From: Kalymmatonema hyalinum WJT4-NPBG1
GTDB taxonomy: Bacteria; Cyanobacteriota; Cyanobacteriia; Cyanobacteriales; Nostocaceae
Assembly (NCBI GenBank): GCA_019359075.1
Contig: JAHHIB010000044.1
Coordinates: forward strand, 1 to 64,000
DNA length: 64,000 nucleotides
Direction: 5' to 3'
The number at the start of each line of letters is the position of its first letter. Position 1 is the stretch's first letter. The notes below the pieces were generated by a model. It made no database searches and was not told the origin of the DNA. It worked only from the letters and a program-made list of their open reading frames with translations. Below are positions 34,805-43,036 of this stretch, one piece after another. The position numbers and the translations under genes were made by a program.

Positions 34805-36172
34805 ATGGCGATCGCCACTATTAATCCTGCAACTGGGGAGTTGCTGAAAACTTTTGAACCACTAAGCGATGCAGAAATCGCTGAAAAACTAGATTTGGCA
34901 CAACAGGGTTTTGAAAAGTACCACAAAACGAGTTTTTCAGAGCGATCGCACTGGATGCAAAACGCTGCTGACATTTTAGAGCAAGAAAAAGAAGATTTTG
35001 CCAAGATCATGACGCTGGAAATGGGCAAACCTTTTAAAGCGGCGATCGCGGAAGTGGAAAAATGCGCTGTCGTCTGTCGTTACTACGCTGAACACGCTGC
35101 GGAATTTCTCGCTGATGTGACCGTAAAAACTGATGCTAGCCAAAGTTTCATAAAATACCAGCCATTAGGTATAATCTTGGCAGTCATGCCGTGGAATTTT
35201 CCCTTTTGGCAAGTGTTCCGTTTTGTTGCACCAGCGCTGATGGCAGGGAATGTCGGATTACTTAAACACGCTTCCAACGTGCCACAGTGTGCTTTGGCAA
35301 TAGAAGAAATTATACACAAAGCAGGTTTTCCAAAAGGCGTATTTCAAACTCTATTGATAGGTGCTGCAAAAGTTGCTGACTTGATGAGTGACGATCGCGT
35401 CAAAGCAGCGACATTGACAGGAAGCGAACCAGCAGGCGCAAGTTTAGCCGCCGCATCAGGAAAACAAATTAAAAAAACTGTCTTGGAATTGGGAGGAAGC
35501 GACCCGTTTATTGTATTGGAAAGTGCTGATTTAGAAGCAGCAGTTACCACGGCAACAACAGCCAGAATGTTGAATAACGGGCAATCATGTATTGCAGCGA
35601 AACGCTTCATCGTCGCTGAGACAATAGCAGACAAGTTTGAAAAACGACTACTGGAGAAATTCCACGCGCTAAAAATTGGCGATCCGATGCAAGCAGAGAC
35701 TGACTTAGGACCACTGGCAACTCCTGATATTCTTAAAGACTTAGACCAGCAACTGCAAGCAGGTGTCAAGAGTGGGGCAAGAATTTTGACGGGTGGACAT
35801 CCTTTATCAGACCGTCCTGGAAACTTTTATCCACCGACCATTCTCACGGATATTTCCCCAGACAATCCAGTGGCGCAGGAAGAGTTTTTTGGTCCGGTAG
35901 CGATGTTATTCCGCGTACCAGATATTGACGCAGCGATAAAACTAGCAAATGCGACACCTTTTGGTTTAGGTGCTAGTGCTTGGACAACAAACGCCGAAGA
36001 ACGCGATCGCCTTGTAGAGGAAATCGAAGCAGGTTCGGTATTTATCAACGGTATGGTCAAATCCGACCCCCGCTTGCCCTTCGGCGGAATCAAGCGTTCT
36101 GGATATGGCAGGGAATTGAGTATCCAGGGCATACATGAGTTCGTCAATGTTAAAACTGTGTGGGTGAAATAA
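34805..36172 (+). CDS. Succinic semialdehyde dehydrogenase
   Basis: The product has 455 residues, the normal length for cyanobacterial SSADH. Visible are the cofactor region LAVMPWNFPFWQVFRFVAPA, LTGSEPAGASLAAASGKQIK, the catalytic glutamate in VLELGGSDPF and the cysteine in NNGQSCIAAKRF. It oxidises succinic semialdehyde to succinate with NAD(P). The next gene, 38 bases downstream, is the 2-oxoglutarate decarboxylase homologue, so the pair forms the bypass replacing 2-oxoglutarate dehydrogenase in the cyanobacterial TCA cycle, as shown in Synechococcus 7002. A strong GGGGAGG precedes the ATG. Confidence 0.88.
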   Translation: MAIATINPATGELLKTFEPLSDAEIAEKLDLAQQGFEKYHKTSFSERSHWMQNAADILEQEKEDFAKIMTLEMGKPFKAAIAEVEKCAVVCRYYAEHAAEFLADVTVKTDASQSFIKYQPLGIILAVMPWNFPFWQVFRFVAPALMAGNVGLLKHASNVPQCALAIEEIIHKAGFPKGVFQTLLIGAAKVADLMSDDRVKAATLTGSEPAGASLAAASGKQIKKTVLELGGSDPFIVLESADLEAAVTTATTARMLNNGQSCIAAKRFIVAETIADKFEKRLLEKFHALKIGDPMQAETDLGPLATPDILKDLDQQLQAGVKSGARILTGGHPLSDRPGNFYPPTILTDISPDNPVAQEEFFGPVAMLFRVPDIDAAIKLANATPFGLGASAWTTNAEERDRLVEEIEAGSVFINGMVKSDPRLPFGGIKRSGYGRELSIQGIHEFVNVKTVWVK

Positions 36173-36210
36173 CCCACGCCAGGTGCAATCAACCCAAAGG
36201 AATAGTAAAT

Positions 36211-37854
36211 ATGAATACAGCTGAATTACTCGTACAGTGCTTAGAAAATGAAGGGGTGCAATACGTTTTCGGACTCCCTGGGGAAGAAAACCTGCACGTT
36301 TTAGAGGCGCTGAAACATTCTTCCATTCGATTTATTACCACACGCCACGAACAAGGTGCAGCATTCATGGCAGATGTCTACGGACGTTTGACAGGAAAAG
36401 CTGGAGTTTGTCTTTCAACTCTCGGTCCAGGGGCAACAAACTTGATGACTGGGGTAGCAGATGCTAACCTCGATGGTGCGCCTTTAGTGGCAATTACCGG
36501 ACAGGTGGGCACAGATAGAATGCACATCGAATCCCATCAATATTTAGATTTGGTGGCGATGTTTGCCCCAGTGACAAAATGGAATAAACAGATTGTGCGC
36601 CCTAGTATCACACCAGAACTTGTGCGCAAAGCCTTTAAACGGGCGCAAAGTGAAAAACCAGGCGCAGTTCACATTGACTTGCCAGAAAATATTGCCGCCA
36701 TGCCCGCAGAAGGCAATCCCTTGCGTAAGGACAACATTGAAAAAACCTTCGCTTCTTTTGCTAGTATCAGGGCAGCAGCAGCAGCAATTTCCCAAGCAGT
36801 TAACCCGATAATTTTAGTTGGTAATGGGGCAATCCGCGATCGGGCAAGCGATGCTGTCACACAATTTGCCAACCAGATGAATATTCCTGTTGCCAACACG
36901 TTCATGGGCAAAGGGGTGATTCCTTACACTCATTCCTTAGCATTGTGGTCAGTCGGATTGCAACAGCGAGATTTTATCACCTGTGGCTTTGATACCACAG
37001 ATTTAGTGATTGCTATCGGCTATGATTTGATTGAGTTTTCTCCAAAAAAATGGAATCCCGATGGGAGAATTCCCATTGTTCATATTGGAGTCACTCCTGC
37101 GGAAATTGATAGTAGTTATATTCCTAACGTTGAAGTTGTCGGAGATATTACTGATTCCCTCTCTGAAATCTTAAAATTTGCAGATCGCGAAGGTAAGCCC
37201 AATCCTTACGCTATCAACTTAAGGACAAATATCCGTGCCGATTACGAAGAGTATGCCAATGATGACGGGTTTCCCATTAAGCCACAAAAGTTAATTTATG
37301 ACTTGCGGCAGGTGATGGGACCAGAAGATATCGTCATCTCAGACGTAGGCGCACATAAAATGTGGATTGCCCGTCATTATCACTGCCATAGCCCTAATAC
37401 TTGCATCATTTCCAATGGCTTCGCAGCAATGGGTATTGCCATTCCTGGTGCTGTAGCGGCAAAACTTGTCCATCCCAACCGTAAAGTTGTTGCTGCAACC
37501 GGCGATGGTGGCTTCATGATGAATTGCCAGGAATTAGAAACTGCTTTGCGCGTTGGTACACCCTTTGTCACCCTGATTTTTAATGATGGTGGCTACGGCT
37601 TAGTTGAGTGGAAGCAAGAAAATTACTTTGGCAAAGGTAGGTCATCTTTTGTGCATTTTGGCAACCCTGATTTTGTCAAATTTGCCGAAAGCATGGGTCT
37701 AAAAGGCTACCGCGTTGAATCTGCTACTGATTTTGTTCCCATCCTGAAAGAGGCTTTGGCACAGGATGTTCCAGCAGTGATAGATTGTCCTGTTGATTAC
37801 CGGGAGAATATCCGCTTCTCGCAAAAAGCCGGCGCGTTGAATTGTGCGGTGTAG
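36211..37854 (+). CDS. 2-Oxoglutarate decarboxylase (acetolactate synthase-like TPP enzyme)
   Basis: The product has 547 residues. It is a thiamine-diphosphate enzyme with the catalytic glutamate in TTRHEQGAAFMADVYGR and the GDG...N cofactor motif GDGGFMMNCQELETALRV then LIFNDGGYGLVEW. It is often annotated as acetolactate synthase, but the length and its place directly after SSADH match the cyanobacterial 2-oxoglutarate decarboxylase, which yields succinic semialdehyde and carbon dioxide. The start ATG at 36211 is preceded by AAAGGA; an in-frame upstream extension overlaps the SSADH gene and lacks homology. Flux here consumes the nitrogen-status signal 2-oxoglutarate. Confidence 0.85.
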   Translation: MNTAELLVQCLENEGVQYVFGLPGEENLHVLEALKHSSIRFITTRHEQGAAFMADVYGRLTGKAGVCLSTLGPGATNLMTGVADANLDGAPLVAITGQVGTDRMHIESHQYLDLVAMFAPVTKWNKQIVRPSITPELVRKAFKRAQSEKPGAVHIDLPENIAAMPAEGNPLRKDNIEKTFASFASIRAAAAAISQAVNPIILVGNGAIRDRASDAVTQFANQMNIPVANTFMGKGVIPYTHSLALWSVGLQQRDFITCGFDTTDLVIAIGYDLIEFSPKKWNPDGRIPIVHIGVTPAEIDSSYIPNVEVVGDITDSLSEILKFADREGKPNPYAINLRTNIRADYEEYANDDGFPIKPQKLIYDLRQVMGPEDIVISDVGAHKMWIARHYHCHSPNTCIISNGFAAMGIAIPGAVAAKLVHPNRKVVAATGDGGFMMNCQELETALRVGTPFVTLIFNDGGYGLVEWKQENYFGKGRSSFVHFGNPDFVKFAESMGLKGYRVESATDFVPILKEALAQDVPAVIDCPVDYRENIRFSQKAGALNCAV

Positions 37855-38171
37855 GGAGATTTTCCTCACGCCAAGACGCTAAGACGCAAAGATATCTTGG
37901 CGTTCTTGGCGTCTTGGCGGTTCGATAAATTAAACTTTTTGGCGATTTTTGCGTAAGTCCTGACTGTGCCAACAAAGGAAATAGCATCAGCAATCGGTTG
38001 CTCCCCATCGTAGCGACCGATTGCTGATACTATTGTCATCCAAAGTGGAATTCATACTCCTGCCCCTTGAATACTCAAAATAGGCTTCTAAAATCCTTGG
38101 AGAACAATACTTTTAGCCTACGCTCGCCCAAGAACCGTATTGGACAATTCCTGTCAATGAAGTTTTACTTT
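37855..38171. repeat. Intergenic hairpins and a solo MITE end
   Basis: CGCCAAGACGCTAAGACG (37869 on) with GCGTCTTGGCG (37910-37920) makes a long imperfect stem that may terminate the SSADH/decarboxylase operon; it is also a dispersed cyanobacterial word. TGCGTAAGTCC at 37950-37960 equals the MITE terminus. At 37981-38032 an 18-bp stem (ATAGCATCAGCAATCGGT, one mismatch) encloses a 17-base loop. Confidence 0.65.
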
Positions 38172-38921
38172 CTAGTTTTTCTTCCCTTGCATTTTTTGAG
38201 CAAAAAACTCTAACACTAGCCGAGTTTTAGTTTCTTGAACACCCGTTGAGTCAAGCTTATTGTTGGTTAGATATTGCATGAACTCCTCTTGAGCCACCTG
38301 TGCTTGCTCTGGCTGAACTCGAATGGATAACTCAAGAAGCTGTCTGCCGTCAGGTATGTGCCAACGTTCACAACGAATCGGGTAAGTCAAACCGCCACTA
38401 AGCTTTGGCTTCCAGCGAAAAGCCTTAACTGGACCTAGCACTTGCAAATCATTAAGGTGAACTTCAATTTGAGCGCTTGTCTTCAAAAAACGTTCCTGTT
38501 GCTTAGAGAACAGTTTGTCTAGCGATCGCTTACCTCCGAGCGTCTCTTCAATTTCACCTTGTTCCTGCTCAATAGTGAAGGATGCGGATTCGATCTGGCG
38601 ATCGCCTACCCAATCCCCTTCAATCTTGAACCCCTCTATTCCTCGCCATTCTGAAGAAATCTGTGACGAAACAGGGCGAAGCTTTACGGTAGAATCATCT
38701 GGGTTATCCTGGTTTTTACGAAGGCGCAAAATAATGCCATGCTCGAATAGTTGAAGTTCTCCATTTGTGCGGAATGTTTGAATATCCTCACAGAAGTAAA
38801 TTTCACGTTTCTCTGACTCATCTTGTTTCAGTTCAAGCAAATTTTCTGCAACCTTGATTTGTTCTGGTTTGATTGTCACCTTAATTTCAACCGCGTCAAG
38901 TTGCTCCAATGAGTTACTCAT
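38172..38921 (-). CDS. CYTH-like domain protein
   Basis: The product has about 249 residues. The N-terminal strand VEIKVTIKPEQI and LFEHGIILRLRKNQ followed by STVKLRP give the alternating charged beta-strand pattern of CYTH/triphosphate tunnel proteins, and a later RLVLEFFAQK closes it. CYTH proteins hydrolyse triphosphates or bind organophosphates. A GTG start four codons upstream (38933) is possible. It lies just downstream of the PLD-like gene on the same strand. The assignment is from pattern only; the usual ExExK start is present only in weakened form (EIK). Confidence 0.6.
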   Translation of the reverse strand: MSNSLEQLDAVEIKVTIKPEQIKVAENLLELKQDESEKREIYFCEDIQTFRTNGELQLFEHGIILRLRKNQDNPDDSTVKLRPVSSQISSEWRGIEGFKIEGDWVGDRQIESASFTIEQEQGEIEETLGGKRSLDKLFSKQQERFLKTSAQIEVHLNDLQVLGPVKAFRWKPKLSGGLTYPIRCERWHIPDGRQLLELSIRVQPEQAQVAQEEFMQYLTNNKLDSTGVQETKTRLVLEFFAQKMQGKKN

Positions 38922-38983
38922 GTTTTTAGTCACCGCTGTATAAATTGCTGCAAAATATAGTGGGCAAGTTCGATAGAATTTTT

Positions 38984-40398
38984 CTAGCTAAAGAACAGTC
39001 GTTCCTTCTCACGAGGCGAATCTTTGACATAGAACCGTCGTGCCCAGCGATCGCTGTCTCGCAAGTACAGCTTTTTTGGTAGTGGTTCTGCTGACTTGTG
39101 AACCGTTTCGTCATGCTCTTGAACTTTGCCTCTGAATCGAAAATGCGTGAAGAGTCGCATAAACTCAGTCAGGTAAATATCAGCAACCCGCGTATCTCCT
39201 CGAATCACCATCATGTTTTCATCGTTCTGATTGGTGGAAGATTCGCTAAAATTGGCTGACCCGGTGATGACGATTGGGTGGTTGCTTAGCGGATCGATTA
39301 GCATATATTTGGTGTGGACAAATCGAACGTGCTGATTGAACCCGGTCAACTTTTCGTTCAGCCATTGTCCCCAGCCGTCCTTACCCAAATAAGCTCCTGC
39401 TGCTACCCGATTTGAAGGATTTCGATTGATGGTCTCAATTTTGGCATTCTCTTTTTCCAGCAGCAGATAACGTAAATACGGTTTCTCTTTCTCAAAGATC
39501 TCCCGCAATTGCTGAGTGACACCAAACGCTGCGGTTAAAAATACGCTTTGCTTAGCTTGGTCCATCAGTTGGGCATAGCACTCCAATGCTTCTAGAGAAT
39601 CGCGCGGGCTGAAGATGGGTTGGATGGCTGGAGGCGTAGACTGTCCACATAAAACGGGCGTATTTTTTTCAGTCCAGTCTCTCAAGCGCTTAAGATCTGG
39701 GTCTTCACTAAGAACTTGCCAGTAGTCAAAGTAGGCGGCTGCAATTTCTGGATCGCGGACAATGTGCCCTACATTCGATTGCCCGAAGATGCCACCATCT
39801 GTGATATTCGTAGAGCCAGTCCAGACTTCGATTGGCTTATCATCCTTCAACAGCACAATAAATTTGTTGTGGGCAATTTTCTTGCTGTTTTGCCGTTGAA
39901 TAATTAAATCCTCAATACCAGCTTTCTTAATTGCTTCTAGATTTCGCTCTCTTGGATTGTTGTCTTTATTGACGATACAATCGACGATGATTTGCACATC
40001 GGCTCCGCTGTCCGCCGCAATGCGAATACTCCCCGCTGTAGGTATTGCTGCGAGACATAGTCCCGTGCGACTTTCATGGGTGGACTTTTGTAGACTGCTT
40101 GAATAAACTCCTGAACTTCTTTCGCTTCTTCAGGTTTGTTGATTTCTGGTTTGGTTTGGTCAAGAGTGTAGTTATTGAATAGCGTCGCGACTCGTGTGTA
40201 GCTTTCCTCCTTCGCAGCAGGTATTACGACTTCAACGATCAATTTGTGGTCTTCACCTGCATTCTTTTTCTCATCAACTACCACATACCCTTGTGTCTTG
40301 GTTGCAGCATCGATTGTTTCTGTGTCCCCCTTCTTGACGGCTTTGATGCCGCAATGCTTCTGATCTGCATCCCAAATCTGCTGATAAATGTCACTCAT
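38984..40398 (-). pseudogene. Phospholipase D-like protein gene with a frameshift
   Basis: Two overlapping frames together make one PLD-like protein. The first (40398 to about 40020; MSDIYQQIWDADQKHCGIKA start) is continued in another frame by AADSGADVQIIVDCIVNKDN and two HKD motifs: AHNKFIVLLKDDKPIEVWTG and VHTKYMLIDPLSNHPIVITG, each followed by S(T/A)N(I/F). The frame switch lies close to GCATTGCGGCGGACAGC near 40015-40030, where one base appears lost. PLD enzymes cleave phosphodiesters (lipids or nucleic acids). A sequencing error would restore a functional gene of about 470 residues; otherwise it is broken. Confidence 0.75.
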
Positions 40399-41219
40399 CT
40401 TCCAATTTCCTTGATAATGAAGTTAAACTTTCTTTGGGAGTATTCTCGGCAGCTAGACTGAATCAGGTATTTTGCTAAAAAACTTAATACCTACGATAGA
40501 TACAAAATCTTAATCCTGTGACTCTATAAGTTGCGAAAAGATGCAAAATTAGGTTTGAGGCTCAAGCACTCAGACGGCTTGTGATGCCAATCCAAGTTAA
40601 AAAGCTTAGAGCCATACACCGCCACTCCCAACCATTTCTATTGATTGGGTGTTCCAACTCTGGTTCGGTTACTTAATCTTTGAAGTGCAGCTTGCACTGC
40701 TACGGCTCAACCCTGATGTCACGCGATTTCATGCTACAGAGTAGAGGAATGGGTTGACGGTACCCTGGCGGGTACTTTTTACTGGCACGAAAGATAATCG
40801 CATATGCCTTAGCTATACGCTGAATGCAGCTTGAAACTGTCTCCATTGGGAAAGAGGCAGGGATTTATGCGATCGCAGAAGTAACAGAACCCACTCAAGT
40901 TCTGAGTCCTTCTTATCACCACAACAGGTGTCCTGATTCCGCAAAATTCTGACAGCTAAAAGGTCAGCGCGAAAGAGCGCTTTTCACATGATTAGACCAC
41001 AAATCGTAGGGTGGGCATTGCCCGTAAAAGCCCATGTGGTCAACATTTGAGATATTGGTGAGCAATGCCCACCTTACAGAAAACTACCTGAAACTTCCGA
41101 GACTTTTGTGGAGTTGATTCGGCGCTGGCTTGCTCAGTAGATTTTACCTCACGCAAAGACGCAAAGAAACCTCTCACGGATGTCCTCCTCTGCGCCTCTG
41201 CGGTTCAAAATCTCAGCGA
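40399..41219. other. 821-bp intergenic region with an EVE-like remnant and hairpin
   Basis: No intact gene was found. At 40824-40912 the plus strand reads MQLETVSIGKEAGIYAIAEV then TEPTQVLSP, resembling the GIYAIAxVxxPP core of EVE-domain proteins, too short to be functional. At 41011-41072 GTGGGCATTGC and its exact complement form an inverted repeat of the common cyanobacterial GGGTGGGCATTGCCC type. An ACGCAAAGACGCAAAG repeat word follows at 41153. Confidence 0.45.
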
Positions 41220-42371
41220 CTACCCCTTATGCAAAACCTGTTGCAGTGCTTCTAAAAGTCGGTCAACACTTTCTTTGCGACTGTTGAAGCCCATAAGTCC
41301 GACGCGCCAAACCTGACCTGCTAGTTCGCCAAGACCACCCCCAATCTCGATATCATGTTCATTGAGCAACTGCCGTGCAACTGCTTTACCATCTACCCCT
41401 TCTGGAATGCGGACTGTGGTAAGAGTTGGTAAGCGGAACTGTTTCTCGACGTGCAAAGACAGTCCCAACTCCTCTAACCTCTGCCAAAGATACTCTACAT
41501 TCTTTTGATGGCGTTGCCAAGAGTTTTCTATTCCCTCTTGGGCAAGCAAACGCAGTGCTTCCCGCAGTGCATAATACAGGTTAATGGGTGCTGTATGGTG
41601 ATAGGTGCGTTCTTCGCCCCAATATTTGCTCAACAATGTCATATCTAAGTACCAGTTAGCCACTTTAGTTGAACGTCGCTGCAATTTCTCAACCGCACGA
41701 GAACCCAATGTCAATGGCGAAGCACCAGGGGGACAACCTAACCCTTTTTGGCTACAGCTATAAGCGACATCAACTCCCCACGCATCTAAAAGAAAGGGAA
41801 CTCCACCTAAACTTGTCACCGTATCTACTAACAGCAAAGTGCCGAATTCACGACATAAGTCACCGACTCCTTCCAACGGTTGACGTGCGCCTGTGGAGGT
41901 TTCTGCATGCACTAAAGCTAGGATAGCCGGACGATGAGTTTCTAGGGCTGTTCGCAGTTCATCCAGCGAGAAGACTTGCCCCCAAGGTTTTGTTATGGTT
42001 TGGACATCTGCACCATATCGAGAAGCCATATCAACAAGGCGATTGCCAAAGTATCCAGCGACACCAACCAAAACCACATCTCCTGGTTCTGTGACATTGG
42101 CGATCGCCCCTTCCATTGCTGCTGATCCTGTACCGCTGATTGCGATCGTCCACTGGTTTTTCGTCTGCCATACGTAGCGCAGCAGGGACTGAATTTCATC
42201 CATTAGTACCAGAAAAGCGGGGTCGAGATGCCCAACTGGGGGAGTATTCATCGCCTGTAGAACTGCGGGATGAGCATTCGAGGGTCCTGGTCCTAACAGC
42301 AGGCGAGATGGTACTGTAAGGGGCGAAAGTTGTAGCCGTTCGTTATTGTCGATGGAAAGTGTTTGCGTCAT
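41220..42371 (-). CDS. PLP-dependent alanine/serine-glyoxylate aminotransferase family
   Basis: The 383-residue class V aminotransferase carries the start LLGPGPSNAHPAVLQAM, the AISGTGSAAMEGAIANV phosphate-binding part, LVDTVTSLGGVPF and the PLP lysine in SCSQKGLGCPPG. It transfers an amino group to glyoxylate from alanine or serine, a photorespiratory role in cyanobacteria. Homologues were once misnamed soluble hydrogenase small subunit. A single gene with ATG start. Confidence 0.88.
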   Translation of the reverse strand: MTQTLSIDNNERLQLSPLTVPSRLLLGPGPSNAHPAVLQAMNTPPVGHLDPAFLVLMDEIQSLLRYVWQTKNQWTIAISGTGSAAMEGAIANVTEPGDVVLVGVAGYFGNRLVDMASRYGADVQTITKPWGQVFSLDELRTALETHRPAILALVHAETSTGARQPLEGVGDLCREFGTLLLVDTVTSLGGVPFLLDAWGVDVAYSCSQKGLGCPPGASPLTLGSRAVEKLQRRSTKVANWYLDMTLLSKYWGEERTYHHTAPINLYYALREALRLLAQEGIENSWQRHQKNVEYLWQRLEELGLSLHVEKQFRLPTLTTVRIPEGVDGKAVARQLLNEHDIEIGGGLGELAGQVWRVGLMGFNSRKESVDRLLEALQQVLHKG

Positions 42372-42416
42372 TATCTTTTTTACGGTAGATAGTCATTAAC
42401 GCATATATGATACGTC

Positions 42417-42600
42417 TTAAATCAGTTATCAGTTATCAGTTATCAGTTATCAGTCCTGACGGCCTATGGTGGGGGATGCGCGAGGTGCCACCAACGCCTA
42501 TGCCGTAGGCACGTCTGACGACGAACGGTGCTCTTGGTGGGGGACGCGCGACCACTCGTATTTAACTGATAACTGCGTAGGTAGCTGTTCACTGTTAATC
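42417..42600 (-). repeat. Dispersed repeat with CTGATAA heptamers, copy 2 (inverted)
   Basis: Read on the minus strand this is the same modular element as at 17255-17412: TTAACAGTGAACAG, AATACGAGTGGTCGCGCGTC, CCCCCACCAAGAGCACC, then a CTGATAA array (42419-42453 on the plus strand as TTATCAG). It differs by an inner insertion with GTGCCTACGGCATAGGC. The remaining bases up to 43036 hold no recognised gene. Confidence 0.85.
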
Positions 42601-43036
42601 ATGCAATGTCTTTCAAAGTTCGACTAGCATTGTGGTTTGGCTGTTGCAAGAAGTTCAATTGCTGTACAACAGCCGTGTGAACACTATTTATTGTTACAAA
42701 AGCAGCATTGGCAGGCAAGGCAAATACTAGTGTACTGATAGAAATTGATAGAAATTACCGCAACAATAGCAGATTTTATTTGTTTGCTTGACATAACATT
42801 TAAATTACGTTAATTACTTCTAAAACTTAATTCGCTTGTTGTCGGTGAAATGATTCTCCTACACGTGGTTCATCCAATTGGGTGAATGCGAAATTGAGCT
42901 TGGGAATATAACCTGAAAGAAGAACTACTTTTATAAAAATTTGTTTGGTGGAAATCCAAATATAGGAAAAACTGCTAAACAGCCCATAATTGTCTTGCCT
43001 GATACATCAATAACTTGTGGATAAAAAGCTTAGAGT

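Noticed and set aside
36211-37854. Branched-chain acetolactate synthase as the product
   Set aside because: No regulatory subunit nearby, and direct coupling to SSADH matches the 2-oxoglutarate decarboxylase shunt.
41220-42371. Soluble hydrogenase small subunit annotation
   Set aside because: PLP-lysine motif and class V aminotransferase signatures are clear; the hydrogenase name is a historical misannotation.
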